DNA from: Aspidapion aeneum
Taxonomy: Eukaryota; Arthropoda; Insecta; Coleoptera; Brentidae
Reading direction: 5' to 3'
Length of the DNA: 64,000 nucleotides
NCBI GenBank assembly: GCA_963576565.1
Contig: OY755042.1
Coordinates: 14,855,272-14,919,271 of the forward strand
Shown here in pieces: positions 35,366 to 47,062 of this stretch (positions are counted from its first letter, which is position 1; every line of letters starts with the position of its first letter). The notes beneath the pieces were generated by a model. That model ran no database searches and was not told where the DNA came from. It saw nothing but the letters and a program-made list of their open reading frames with translations. Made by a program: the position numbers and the translations under genes.

Positions 35366-35420
35366 TCCGTCCCTGAATATAAAAACCACAAATTATTTTG
35401 CATCTAACTAACTTATTTAT
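35366..35420 (+). promoter_or_regulatory. Putative core promoter of VWC gene copy 2
   Basis: tccgtccctgaatataaaaa (35366) with TATAAAAA at 35378-35385; counterpart of 1608-1640. Further shared words (ataatcagttttttat, gcatcc, ttatagtaggta) lead to the start codon at 35518. Confidence 0.55.
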
Positions 35421-35517
35421 ATAATCAGTTTTTTATAAAAATAATTATCGAGAATAACAATATAAACATTTGCATCCTCTTTTTATAGTAGGTATTTGTT
35501 AGTATAACTTGTGAAAC

Positions 35518-35563
35518 ATGAACTTTGTTTTTGTGTTATTTTGCGCTTTTGGCTGTGTTCTAG
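35518..35563 (+). CDS. VWC gene copy 2, exon 1 (signal peptide)
   Basis: ATG plus 14 codons and one base, donor GTAGGC. Differs from copy 1 exon 1 mainly by Leu to Phe and Ile to Val changes. Confidence 0.85.
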
Positions 35564-38500
35564 GTAGGCTAAGATTTTTCTAAAAATATCCTCACTCCAA
35601 AATTATAAATGCGGCACCCTTTCTTCTTTACAAAGACTCTTAAATTATTATCATCTTAGGACCCATACATATACAGATTATCAGGTAATTTCTAACAATG
35701 CGGAAAAACACATAAACAAACCCACAAAAATCACTTTAATTCTATTTTTATTATAAGTGTACATATGTGTTAGGTGCATTATTTTGGCAAGGGTTGACAA
35801 TGTTAATAATCTCCCCCCCCCCAAATTTAAGATTTTTTAAAATATTTTCTACATGGGGTCCCGCAAAAACATAATCCTTCGAGGTTATAAGAACCCACAT
35901 CGTTAGACTTGATCCGAATATAATCTCAATGTATATCTGCGCGTTTGAATAAAGAACCATTAAGACATTCTCAATTTACTCTAACAGCCAAAAGTTAAAA
36001 ATTGGAGGACGTGTTTTGAATCAATTGAAATAGTTATTAAGATATTCTTAGATTTTAAAAGACCCTCTAAGAAAGTTGACAGGGACTGACTTCTACAAAA
36101 GCTTCATAAATATCCATTAAGAGAAAAAGTTTTGGAATGGTTTAAAAATCATTTGTTTATTAAAAAACAACGTACTCAAATAATAAACACACTAAAAAAC
36201 GAAATCAATATTGGAGTATCACAGGAAAGTAATTGAGGGCAATTACTATTATTCTATTTATCGTCGTTTAACTAAAATAATTGCGATGTTAATTTCCTAC
36301 TTGCGAGCGTAAAACGCGTTTTTCCGCACCAATTTTCATGTGGAAAATTCAACTTCAAGCATGCCGTGCGTAAAAAAAAATTTTAAAAACTGGTTTGGCG
36401 TGCGTGAAAAAATTTTTTACGCACGCAGTTTTTTTGTAAAAAATGATACTATTCGGACTAAATAGAAATTATAATAATAATAAAAAATTACATTTTTATA
36501 ATCGGTATAAATTTGAGCCAAATTTTTTGGTTTTATAACAGTATATAATTATAATTTAATTTAGTAAAAATAACAAATATTAACCTTGGCAGTTTTAAAT
36601 CTTCATTTCCAGCACAAATTCCAAAATCCATTTTGACGCCGCCAATACAAATCAAACCACAGATTACTAACCACTTGGTATACTGTAAATCAAACCAAGG
36701 CCAACACAAAAATAGAGGCCACGACCCTGAAAAAATCAGCTGTTCTCCCGGGGCTGAATTTTACATTGGGTCTTAGGGGAGGTCAGACGTTTTTTTATGA
36801 TATTTTCAAAATGGCACTACAGATTTCCGCAAAATTTCAGTGAAATATTCTGAGACACCATCCCGATATTCCACCAAAGGTTTGTAAGGAAGCAACATGA
36901 TTAAAAGGTTAAAATCTTCAAGATTTAGCATTCCTTATTTTGAATTCAAATTACCCGCCATGTACCACATGCCAACTGTTATATTTGACATGTATTTGAC
37001 TTTGTCATATGTGATTGTCACATTCGCTTCTGCTTTAAACTTAAGTTTTGTGTGAGCTTATGAAGCGGCTATGAAAAATTAGGGCTTACTATACATTTAG
37101 AAAAAATTGTTCTGCCAGAATAAAGTAAAAACAATCTCAAAAACGGCTTTATTTAAAAAAAATCAAATATCCATGAACCGTCATTCCAACTTCAATATTT
37201 TAAAGACAATCAGCTGTGTCGTAACGTGACCATCAAAAAAAATCAGCCCCGGATGTGACGTCAACAAAGTGGAGGATCGTGGCCCGTCCATTTTGATAGC
37301 CCTGATCAAACTAAAAATCAGTGTCATCTAGTATATCAAGTGTAAAAGTAAAAGCAATATTATAGAGTGACTGCAATTTATATAAAACTTTAAATATAAA
37401 TTAGCGTGCGTAAAAGTAATTACTTTTACGCACGCCGTGCGTGAAATATACTTTTACGCACGCTAAATTCCAAATTGAATTTTAGGCCTAATCGGACTTA
37501 TTGGCCCATTTATAAACTCAATTAAATTAAAAATGAAAACAGAATTTGCTCTATGCTGTTTTAATGTAAAAAATACCAAATATATCAAAATGTAAAACCA
37601 AGCTTCTTATGCAACTAGAAAAAAATTTGTACCTAACTCTTGCGGAAAGTGCCTTTTTCGCCCTTGACGGCGCGTGCGTAAATGTATCACTTTCCGCACT
37701 AGTTAGGTAAATAACTATTTCCTACTCGCGTGCGGTAATGTTACTTTACCGCACGCGCACCTCTAAGAAACCTTAGCAACGCGTCAATAAGACAGCTTCA
37801 ATATTTGTTTACATTTCAATTTCGTCTAATTTGACATGTATAAATTAAACATTAATTAATAAAGTCCACCATAACAATTGCTGGATATTAAATTTTACTA
37901 TTTTTATGTTTAACCAGTTTACAACTATAAAATAAATATTATTATTTCTGTTCAAATATTTTTAAGTTTTTAGAATTTATTAAAAGAATTGATTTTTAAT
38001 AGTTATTTACCTAACACATGCGGAAAATGCCTTTACCACCCTTATCGGCTTGACCGAACTCCGCTCCGCATCGTTCGTTTAACTGCCGTCTCGTGCGGTA
38101 AAGTATCACTTTCCACACTTGTTAGGTAAATAACACTATTAAAAGTCAATTCTTTTGTTAAATTCTAAAAACTTAAAAATATTTATAAACACAGCAAAAA
38201 TAAGATTTATTTTATAGTTGTAAACTGGTTAAACATAAAAAAATTAAAATTCAATATGTAGGAATTATGGAAGACTTCATTAATTAATTAATTCATATCG
38301 AAAATAACGGCAAAAATTGGACATTTAGTAAGAATAAGTAATTATCTATTATTTTTCTTTAAAAAAATATATATTTAACCCAATAATTTCGCCATATTTT
38401 TTGTGCAGCTCAACAACTTTTTATTCCGCTAATGAAGATATTTAAAATAAACTACAAATTTTACAAAACCGTGTATTACGAACTATTTTAAATGCAGATA

Positions 38501-41500
38501 TATCAAAATAAAAACAATAGTAAACAAATTGAACTGGTTAAAGGTTAAAAATACTTTGTAATGTATTTTTATTTTCTTATTATCATAAGACTAATATGCT
38601 AAAATACATTTTTGCAACAGGCTTGAGTAAAAACAATTAAAAGTGTCAATTCTAAATAAGTTCAATTAATTTTTTTTAAACTTAATTTAAAATTATCAAA
38701 TTTAATTAGAATATTATTAGCATACATTTGTTTGATTAGTTCTATTGCAAATCGTAATTTTAAGTTACATATAATATAAAACAACAATATTGCAAAAATG
38801 TAAAATTAAAGATTAAAACAAAAACAACGATAGGGTGGTGTTATTATGGTATTTAAAGGAACAATATACGAGAATATTTTTATATATATACGCATTTTTA
38901 GGCCAACATAATAAATTTATAATGCAATAAAATTTTCGTTGCTGTGTTAGAGCTAGAAAAACATTACATTAGTTATTTTAATGTAATTTGCAATAAATTT
39001 CAGATATTCAAATTGCATCAAAACTTAATTATACAAAATAAAAACAAAAAAAAACAACTAAAACATTTATATATAGAAAAATAATTAACAATCCGTAAAT
39101 TGCTTACCAACCCAGTATAAAATGGTCAAACCAAAAAATTAAAAATATTACCCGTTCATTTCAATATAATAATATAAAATTTACTCATAATCTTCATCCT
39201 TTTTAAGAATATAATTAGCATAATAGATGTTAATAAATAGTGAGACATACTATACTAAAACGGTAAGCAAATAAATTAGGGGCAAGGTAGTTTGTTGTAG
39301 TTGGAGATTTCACCATAATACACTTTTCACATCCAGAGTATTCATCAAAATCAACTTAGTAGTTTTTAGAGCTAAAAAAATATTTATAATATTAGAACAT
39401 AAATAAAATATACATGCATTCTGGAACCATTTTTACGAAAATTGTTATGAAATTTTATCATTAATTTTCAATCAATTTTCTCATCGTCGACCTATGTTAT
39501 TTTTGCAGCCGAGAACTGCAATTTACTCGGAGTGCATCTCTATGAGGATCTTAAGTGCAATCCGGTGAAGCAAGCTGATCAAGAATGTCCAGAAAAATTC
39601 AATTGTGATATTTTTAAACCCAAGACTACGGGAGATTGTCTTTTTAAAGGCAGATGGTTTAAAAACTCTGAGTCCGTTGATATTAACCTAACCATCTCTT
39701 CGTGTATTGTTGGATGTTTTTGTAACAAGTAAGTAAATAAATTATTGGAAGGTAATTCGAATTATTTGGTAGAGATATTTGAGTATTGATTGAGTTCTAC
39801 TTATTTCTGACAATTCTTAAGAAAGTTTTGAGAAATCTGATCGTTTTTATCTATCTATAAATGGCTAGCAGTGGTCACGGTATTATGGTATACCACAAGG
39901 AACACAGGTTTTATCACACACTGACGAGCTACCGCTTCTGGTGTTATTGGTTCAATAGCACATTAATTTATTTGGTAGACTGTTCCTCAAACTTGTCTTG
40001 TTCTTGTGATGACAGCTTTTCGTTCTATTACTAGTTGAGATTTTGTTACTGTGGATTTAAAAAATCCACTATCAATCCACCACGTGTATATTCGTGTCTT
40101 TATTAGAGAATGATTGAAATAAAGCCAGCCTATAATGTTGCCAGGCACAATTTTGACACCTTCACATTGTAGTATCAGCTGTGATCTTTCAACACAAGGC
40201 CTTTGTTTACTATATGAACCAGAATAAATAGTGCCTTCCGTTATTAATGGAAAATAAATGACGAAAGTTTTAAATTTGACTTTGGTATGTCAATTCTGAA
40301 GGATCAACTGTCAGTTTTCAATGTGAATGTGTCAAAATAGTGCCTGACACAATTATAGCCTGGCTGTATTTCAATAATTCTCTATTACGCAAATAAGCTT
40401 CTTCTGATATCATCAATAGTTTGACATTTACGGTAACGTTTGTGTTCTGCTGGCTAGAGTTTCGCGATTTAGTTTGCTTACCATCAGCTATTTTCTGCAT
40501 AATTTTTACCAATGACCTTTTCATTTGCATTAACAATTAAAACCACCATATTTTTGGTTAGCTGGTTTAGATTTGTTTTGTTCTTGTCATAAAACAAGAG
40601 CTTCTTGATTACTACTGCTTCCTTGTTTTTCTTCCTTGGTAAAATTTCTTTAATAATTACAAAGCTGTGAAAATAGCTTATCTAGAGATTTTTCGTCGTC
40701 ATCTTTGGTAAGCAGCATCCAACTAGACTTGAAATTCTCATACTCGTAAAATATGTAAAATTTTGCAAATTATTCAAATTAATGGGGGAGAGGGAGGTTT
40801 AGCCTTGCGGTACACGCAATGTTTTTTTAATGTTTTTTTTTTCCTGAAAATGCGCTACGTAAAGGGGAGAGGAGGAGTCGAAAATGCTGAATTTTTGCGT
40901 TACGTAATTTAAGAATATTTCCTAAGTCCTTATGGAGCAGCACTACCTCTATATTATCGTTCTTGTGCGCAAGAAAGTTTTAGACGCCTTGGTGTTTATA
41001 TTTACTTAGTAAGAGGTATTTTTTTTTAGTGGAGACTTTGTTTGTGCTGTAGGTGATTGTTTTGGCGAAAGAATTAAACCAGGATGTCATCCGAAAAAGG
41101 TATTGGGTAAATGCTGTTATCAGGAACAAGTTTGTCGTAAGTTAGTAATTACTTTATTTAGTCAGCAATCTATTAGGCAGATAGATAAGCCTATTTTCAA
41201 ATTAATAAAGTAACATAAAAAATCGCATCCCCAGAATTCCAACATTGCTCCGGCCAGGATAAGCCTAAAGTACGATTCCTTGATGTATGATTTGTAAAAA
41301 TAAATTTTGTCAGGGATGATAATAATAAAAACCACCCCTGATTGTACTTATTATTAGATAAATAAAACAAAGAAGAGGTATTAAAGCCACTAAATAATAA
41401 AAAACACAACGAAGCTTAAGCCCATGTTCTGAAGAACTACTGATCAAAGATTTTTCAATAATTTGAAAAATTAACATTTTTTTTTAGTCATGCTATAACA

Positions 41501-43840
41501 AATACAATGACATTTATTTTTATTATAAAAACTATAAAATAACTGCATATTTTATCAAACATCGCACACGACTGACGCACCAGAGGAAACACCAAATATT
41601 TTGTCGCCCAGATGCGTCAGACGTAGTGCGACAACTGCATGCATTAGCCGCATTGGAAATTAGAAATGAAACATCATTTAGATCGAGCTTTTGGTCTGCC
41701 GTTTCAACATTTGAGGAAATTGATTGATTTATCACCTTAACGATATCGCAGCTTTCACTACATGATATTTTTTAATAATGGAAATAACTTCTTCTATATC
41801 GTCAAAAGAATATTCGGATGCAACTCCGATAGCCACTATAGAAACTTCTCCAAGTTATGACCTTTGCCCAACTAAGATTAATGTTTTTTTTATAGACTTT
41901 TTTTTCAGTTATATATAAAATATTGTCTTAACAAAAAAGTTTCACGGGCAAGACCTCAGAGGTAAAGGTAGCTACGGGGACGCCTTTCTGCCGAGGCAAC
42001 CCTGACCGAAGCTGCAAATTGACAGTTGGTCTCTCCTCAGTAAACACCATATTTCATATTTCTTTTTCAGTTACCCACATCATCATTTCATCTCCTTCCA
42101 TTTTATGGTTATGCTCGGGCTGAATGAAGCCTAATGAGGCAGAAATGCGTCCCCGTAGCTACCTTTACCTCTGAGGTCTTGCCCGTAAAACATTTTTGTT
42201 AAGACTTTATACCTTGTGAACTTCCTTCAAATTTAAAAAAATCCAGGGCTCAGGCTGTTTTCTGGTAGCAGATTATATCTGTCTCCGTCGCGACGTCAAA
42301 ATTAGCCTCAAAACCGAGGCAACCCTGACCGAAGCTGCAAATTGACAGTTGGTCTCTCCTCAGTAAACACCATATTTCATATTTCTTTTTCAGTTACCCA
42401 CATCATCATTTCATCTCCTTCCATTTTATGGTTATGCTCGGGCTGAATGAGGCCTAATGAGGCAAAAACGCGTCCCCGTAGCTACCTTTATCTCTGAGGT
42501 CTTGCCCGTGAAACTTTTTTGTTAAGACTTTATACCTCGTGAACTTCCTTCAAATTTAAAAAAATCCAGGGCTCAGGCTGTTTTCTGGGAGCAGATTATA
42601 TCTGTCTCCGTCGCGACGTCAAAATTAGCCTCAAAACCGAGGCAACCCTGACCGAAGCTGCAAATTGACAGTTGGTCTCTCCTCAGTAAACACCATATTT
42701 CATATTTCTTTTTCAGTTACCCACATCATCATTTCATCTCCTTCCATTTTATGGTTATGCTCGGGCTGAATGAAGCCTAATGAGGCAGAAACGCGTCCCC
42801 GTAGCTACCTTTACCTCTGAGGTCTTGCCCGTGAAACTTTTTTGTTAAGACTTTCTACCTCGTGAACTTCGTTCAAATTTAATAAAATATTGTCACAAAC
42901 TGTGATCTTAATAAAATTAATATAATTTGATGGTATTTTGGGGTAACCTAATTTTCAAGCTACATCGTAAAGCCATTTGGTTTTTTCGTTAATTTAAATT
43001 AAATTGCATGCCTTGCCGAACCCGTTAGCATAGCAAACGTCAAAAAAATAGCCTAAACGATACGACGCTTTATTGTAATAAAATTGTATCCGTTATAACA
43101 AGGGTAACCCGACGAACAAACGAAAAAACTATATGTGTATTTATTTATTAGGGAGGGGAATAATCCCGTTAGCCCTTGAATTATTATGATTGTGATATAT
43201 TTTTTTCCAGGCGTGGGTAATTATCCCGTTGCCGAAAGGTAAAAGTTGGTAGTTGATCTTTGTTTAAGTAAACACCATGCTGCAGCCTTTCTTTTCAGTA
43301 ACATAAGTACTTTATCTTCTTTTATTTGCGGGGACACGCTACCATCACCTATAAAGATTTATCCATCAATTTTACTTAGTCGTCCTGTAACTGTATCATT
43401 AGAAAATTTCATTTCAATTGCAAAAAGTTTTGTTTATAAGGCTATGTATATGTTCCGGATTGCTATTTTAAAGGTACCTAATTTTCTAATGATTGCTTTA
43501 CGCATTAAAAAAAAATCGGTTTGATGTTTTTCCTTTTGGGCATCGTTTTACTTGCTTTCCATTATTTAACATTAAGAGTTTAATTTAATTTTAGCTTCAG
43601 ACGCGCCTTTCGAGTGTGAGGTTGACGGCAAGAAGTATAAGTTGGGACAAAAATTTGAATCAGGTTGCCTAACATGTGTTTGCCATGAAGGTTTTACTGG
43701 GGAGCTTGATGAGAAGACCTGTGAGCCGTATAATTGTGCTGTTCAACTCCGAAATACAGAGAATATTAGAAATAAGTGTGCTCCGGGTTATCAGCAACAT
43801 AAAGGAGAGAACTTCTGCTGTCCCTTAACCTGGATTTGCC
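35518..43840 (+). CDS. Secreted VWC-domain protein, copy 2, exons 1-4 (3' end not found)
   Basis: Exons 35518-35563, 39509-39728, 41030-41136 and 43595-43840 join in phase into 206 residues, with the same exon lengths (46, 220, 107, 246 nt) and phases as copy 1. Signal peptide MNFVFVLFCAFGCVL. All cysteines of exons 2-4 are retained. No frameshift or stop occurs, so the reading frame has been under selection. Exon 4 ends at a perfect donor C|GTAAGT, so splicing to another exon is expected, but no sequence like copy 1 exons 5-6 was seen up to 64000. Either the 3' exons lie beyond the window, were replaced, or the gene is truncated. Role as for copy 1: extracellular, partner unknown. Confidence 0.88.
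36040..36262 (+). pseudogene. Degenerate LINE reverse transcriptase fragment
   Basis: With stops and substitutions it reads IFLDFKRPSKKVDRD (decayed motif A), LLQKLHKYPLREKVLEWFKN and VNIGV-like NIGVSQESN (decayed GVPQGS motif). This is the central RT of a LINE, much older than the element at 20320. Confidence 0.75.
36290..36440. repeat. Palindromic 'gcgtgcgtaaaa' repeat
   Basis: gcgtgcgtgaaaaaattttttacgcacgc-type inverted words and further ccgtgcgtaaaa copies. Related to 37404-37460 and 37630-37760. Confidence 0.6.
36717..37284. mobile_element. About 570-bp MITE with ggccacga TIRs
   Basis: ggccacgaccct at the left is inverted as aggatcgtggcc at the right; inside, cccggggctga (36758) is inverted as tcagccccgg (37243). 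The interior is non-coding. Target duplication not evident. Confidence 0.55.
37404..37435. repeat. Perfect 32-nt palindrome
   Basis: The arm gcgtgcgtaaaagtaa is followed directly by its exact reverse complement, with no spacer. Close copies of the arm lie just downstream (ccgtgcgtgaaatatac, then acttttacgcacgc). Confidence 0.9.
37630..37770. repeat. Palindromic repeat with gcggaaagtgcc / ggtaaagt motifs
   Basis: cttgcggaaagtgcc and its inverse cactttccgcac, then gtgcggtaatgttactttaccgcac, flanked by acctaac/gttaggt words as in the element at 37853. Confidence 0.6.
37853..38290. mobile_element. About 440-bp foldback MITE with about 160-bp inverted repeats
   Basis: Left arm 37853-38012 (through gttatttacctaac) pairs with right arm 38122-38290 (gttaggtaaataac onward). 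The loop of about 110 bp is CpG-rich and includes gcggaaaatgcc and its inverse. Ends lie in ttaattaat-type sequence. Located in intron 1 of gene copy 2. Confidence 0.75.
38300..39480. other. AT-rich part of intron 1, gene copy 2
   Basis: Very AT-rich with no recognisable element or exon. Confidence 0.5.
39509..39728 (+). CDS. VWC gene copy 2, exon 2
   Basis: Acceptor atttttgcAG, donor GTAAGT. Encodes AENCNLLGVHLYEDLKC and onward, eight cysteines, phase 1 to phase 2. Confidence 0.92.
40310..40740 (-). pseudogene. Degenerate copia-type gag fragment
   Basis: On the - strand the sequence reads, with stops, SSWMLLTKDDDEKSLDKLFSQLC followed by a decayed zinc-knuckle region (C..CK.KGHWFKNY). This resembles the gag C-terminal half of Ty1/copia elements. 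It is not the same family as 8530-12934 as far as can be seen. Lies in intron 2 of gene copy 2. Confidence 0.45.
40795..40922. repeat. Dispersed short repeat, relative of 1864-2007
   Basis: Shares gcgttacgtaatttaagaat and the flanking ttagccttgcg/gcaaggctaa words with the intron-1 element of gene copy 1. Confidence 0.5.
41030..41136 (+). CDS. VWC gene copy 2, exon 3
   Basis: Acceptor tttttttAG, donor GTAAGT. Encodes NGDFVCAVGDCFGERIKPGC and onward with six cysteines. The most diverged of the shared exons. Confidence 0.9.
41925..42851. mobile_element. Foldback-like element with perfect 59-nt TIRs and a 323-bp tandem array
   Basis: 41925-41983 is an exact 59-nt reverse complement of 42793-42851. 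Inside, a unit starting ccgaggcaaccctgaccg repeats at 41991, 42314 and 42637, a period of exactly 323 bp, with near identity between units. Each unit ends with its own copy of the TIR sequence. No ORF. Near identity indicates recent amplification. It lies in intron 3 of gene copy 2. A diverged copy of the unit lies at about 43230-43330. Confidence 0.85.
43595..43840 (+). CDS. VWC gene copy 2, exon 4 (10-Cys VWC module)
   Basis: Acceptor taattttAG, donor GTAAGT. Encodes PSDAPFECEVDGKKYKLGQK and onward to CCPLTWIC; ten cysteines as in copy 1. Confidence 0.93.
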
Positions 43841-44086
43841 GTAAGTGGGTTTTCATTCTTAAATAGCAAATTGCAAATAATGCAAGGACCTAAAACTATA
43901 AACAATAAGTGAAATTAAAGGAAGAAAAATAAGAAGTTGAGTTTTTATACCTTTGACAGTAGGAAGGAAGAATTATAGAGATCGGTTGGATGGCTTGGTC
44001 GAGTTAATACCCTGAGAGTTTCTCGTTCTTGTATTGAGACACCGCAGACAGGCATATATGAAATTTTTCCGAAAATTTATGTATAG

Positions 44087-44159
44087 TCTTCGGTGGATTA
44101 ATGTAGAGAGCATTTGCGTACAGAGCAAGAGATTCCGGGTTCGAGTCCCGGCCGAAGAC
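44087..44159 (+). tRNA. tRNA-like sequence (SINE head or tRNA pseudogene)
   Basis: A 73-nt cloverleaf can be drawn: perfect 7-bp acceptor stem (TCTTCGG/CCGAAGA), perfect T arm CCGGG-TTCGAGT-CCCGG with B box GGTTCGAGTCC, and anticodon stem TTTGC/GCAAG around loop GTACAGA. The anticodon would be ACA, which is not normally used, the D stem has a mismatch and the D loop lacks the GG pair. It is therefore more likely a tRNA-derived SINE head or pseudogene than a working tRNA. Confidence 0.5.
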
Positions 44160-44364
44160 AAAAAATTCTTTTCTTATTTTTCTTTCTTTATACAAACTAA
44201 TCGCATTTACATAATAATTTATTTAAATAATGTTGTCTTTAAAGTCGTAAAATGAATAGGTAAGACTGGCTGGTTTGAATGTAAAGTTTGGTGTTGGTTC
44301 TCAGACCAATCAGACGCAGACACAATGCCAGACTTTATACTAGAGACCCTGTATGTATGACATA

Positions 44365-47062
44365 CCGGGTGGGCCAAAAAAAACCGGACAATTTTTTTTC
44401 CATTGTAACTTTTGAAGTATCCCATCGATTTTAATGAGACAAACTTCACTTGACAGATAATTAATCAGAGTTTTGACTAAATATATTTTTTTGTCCGGTA
44501 TCTGAAAATTTAAGATGGCGGACGAAATTAAATTGTACCCTTCAAAGATGCTCGTTTATTGTGGTGTTGCGAACATGTTTTAATTATTTCTTTAAATCAG
44601 TAAAAAAGCTGCATTCTTGTCACGCACAAGAATGTATGAATCAGCAAAATCGGTTCAATGGTTCTAAAAAAAAATATTTTTGTCTCAACCATTATTTTGC
44701 ATATTATACGATTGCCTTGCTAATCAGGTCTGCATTTATTTGCTTATAAATTTATTACTACTGAACCGATTTTGATAAATAAAAAATATGCTGGTGAGAA
44801 TTGATTGTTTTTTAAAGATTATGAACAAAATTTACCGCAATGTTAAAATTTAAGATCGCCGGACTGGGAACGGACTGAATCATGCTGGATTTTTCAAAAT
44901 GGCATGTTTATTTTTATTTTCTGAAAAATGCTTTTTTAATCTATAAAAAAGCACTTTTCTCCCGCTTAATAAGGTACAAAGTAACACAATCGGTTAAGTG
45001 GTTCTCACAAAATCTGATATGGTTTTAACCATTGTTTTACAAATTATACGATTGCATTGCCAATCCTGTCTGCATTTAGTTCTTTCTAAATTCATTATTA
45101 CTGAGCCGATTTTAGAGAAATAAAAAACATTATGATGCAGTGCAAATGCATGATTTTGAAGAATCAAGTGTGATTCTGTCCGACCTCTTAAATTCGAAGA
45201 TGGCGGAAAATGTCGATAACAATCTTAAACAGCAATCAATTCTCACCACGATTTTTTTTATTTCACTAAAATCGTTTTAGTAATAACGAATTTATAAGGA
45301 AATGAATGCAGACAGGATTGGCAATGCAATCGTAGAATCTGTAAAGAAATGGTTAAAACAAAAATAGATTTTTTGAGAACCACTACACCGATTTTACTAA
45401 TTTGTACGTCGTTGATCGAGAAAAAAGTAGTGATTTTCTATAAATTTAAAAAAAAACTAAAACATTTTCGGAAAATAAGAATAAATACGCCATTTTGAAG
45501 AATCAAGTATGATTCTGTCCGCCATCTTAAATTTTAAGATGGCGATAAATTTTGATCATGATCCTTAAAAAGCCATCAATTCTCACCAGGATGCTGTTTA
45601 CAAGCTTTTATTTAACTTCACCTGTATGTATATACATATGTATGTGGGTATGTATGTATGTAATCAAATCTTGCAACTCATTTTTGAAGAACTTCCAGAC
45701 ATCCGATTGACTTCAAATTTCGCACAGCGTCTTAGTTCCGATGACAATACAATAATATGGTTTCATTGGGTACCTACCTCCCCCCTAACGTGGGGGGTGG
45801 AGAGGGGGTAAAACTTTAGTTAGTCCGATTTCAACCAAAATTGGTATCTGGGTGTTTTTGAGGATGAGAATTACGAATTTTTGATCAGATTACAAAATTC
45901 AATATGGCGGATTCAAAATGGACGATTTAATGTCAAGTTTTTCTGATTACTTTCAACTGACTTCCACGTATCTGATTGATTTTAAATTTCGCATACCGTC
46001 ATAGTTCCGATGACAATCCAATAATGTGGTATCACTGACTGCCTACGTCCCCCTTGACGTGGAGAGCGGGAGGGGGTAAAATTTTAGTTTGTCGAATTTC
46101 GACATCGAAGACTTAGTTATTTCAAAATTGACAGGAAAGACTTCTTGCAATATCGATGCGCTAGCTGAAATGCATAGACTCAGACAAATCTAAAAATTAA
46201 AATAAATTTAGAAAAAGAAAGTTTTTAAAAACAAGCTTTTATAAAATGGACTAAAAACAAAATAATTTTTTGAGTGTTCTGATATCATAACAATAAAAGC
46301 GATGGCCGTATTTAATATTAGGTAAATGTCTTTCCATGCGCATTTGGTGGATCGTCCACAACCGATGATGGGCCGACTCTTTTTTTCAATGTGACAAAAT
46401 AAATCGACACACTGCCGGTCGCGGATGATCTGCCTAATATGATGCAGGCGTAATAATGTTCATCCATATCAGAAAAAAAATGTCTACCCTTACATTTCTC
46501 TGCTATATTATAATGAATTTGGAAAAAACGGGTAAATTTCCTTTAATACGCCCATCTCTTTTATTATTATGATATCAGAACACTCAAAAAATTATTTTAT
46601 GTTTTTTAGTCCATTTTATAAAAGCTTGTTTTTAAAAAGTTTTGGTTTCTAAATTTTTATTTTATCAAAATCGGTTGAGTATTAATGAAGTTATAAGGAA
46701 ATAAATGCAGACATGATTGGCAAGGCAATCGTATAATATGCAAAACAATGGTTGAAACAAAATTATTTTTTTTAGAACCACTGAACCGATTTTGCTAGTT
46801 CATACCTTTTTGTGCGTGGCAAGAATGCAGCTTTTTCACTAATTTAAAAAAATAATTAAAACGTGTTCGCAACTCAAGAATAAACGAGCATCTTTGAAGG
46901 GTACATTTTAATTTCGTCCGCCATCTTCGATTTTCAGATGGCGGACAAAAAAATACATTTAGTCAAAACTCTGATCAAGTGCAGTTTATCCCATTAGAAT
47001 TGATTCTATAGTTCAAAAGCTATAATGAGAAAAAATATTCCGGTTTTTTTTGGCCTACCCGG
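44365..47062. mobile_element. Foldback element 'CCGGGTGGGCC', second copy, complete
   Basis: Starts CCGGGTGGGCCAAAAAAAA and ends in the inverse ttttttttggcctacccgg; TA flanks both ends (44363-44364, 47063-47064), a TA target duplication as in Tc1/mariner-type MITEs. Arms meet near 45137. About 1.1 kb of foreign DNA (45595-46668) interrupts the right arm. No transposase. Confidence 0.85.
45595..46668. mobile_element. Insertion inside the second foldback element
   Basis: Host sequence ...ctcaccaggatg resumes as atcaaaatcggtt after this block, judged from the uninterrupted copy at 20093-20150. It begins with a (TATG)-rich run (45625-45660) and holds two diverged copies of a unit starting cttccagacatccgattgac (about 45690 and 45965). 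At 46213-46285 and 46565-46650 are inverted repeats (aacaagcttttataaaatgg / ccattttataaaagcttg) of a further nested palindromic element. Confidence 0.6.

Noticed and set aside
41991..42851. Regular repeats considered as a CRISPR array
   Set aside because: The period is 323 bp with no short repeat/unique spacer pattern, no cas genes, and the genome is eukaryotic.
44087..44159. Functional tRNA-Cys gene
   Set aside because: Anticodon ACA is not a normal tRNA-Cys anticodon and the D arm is degraded.
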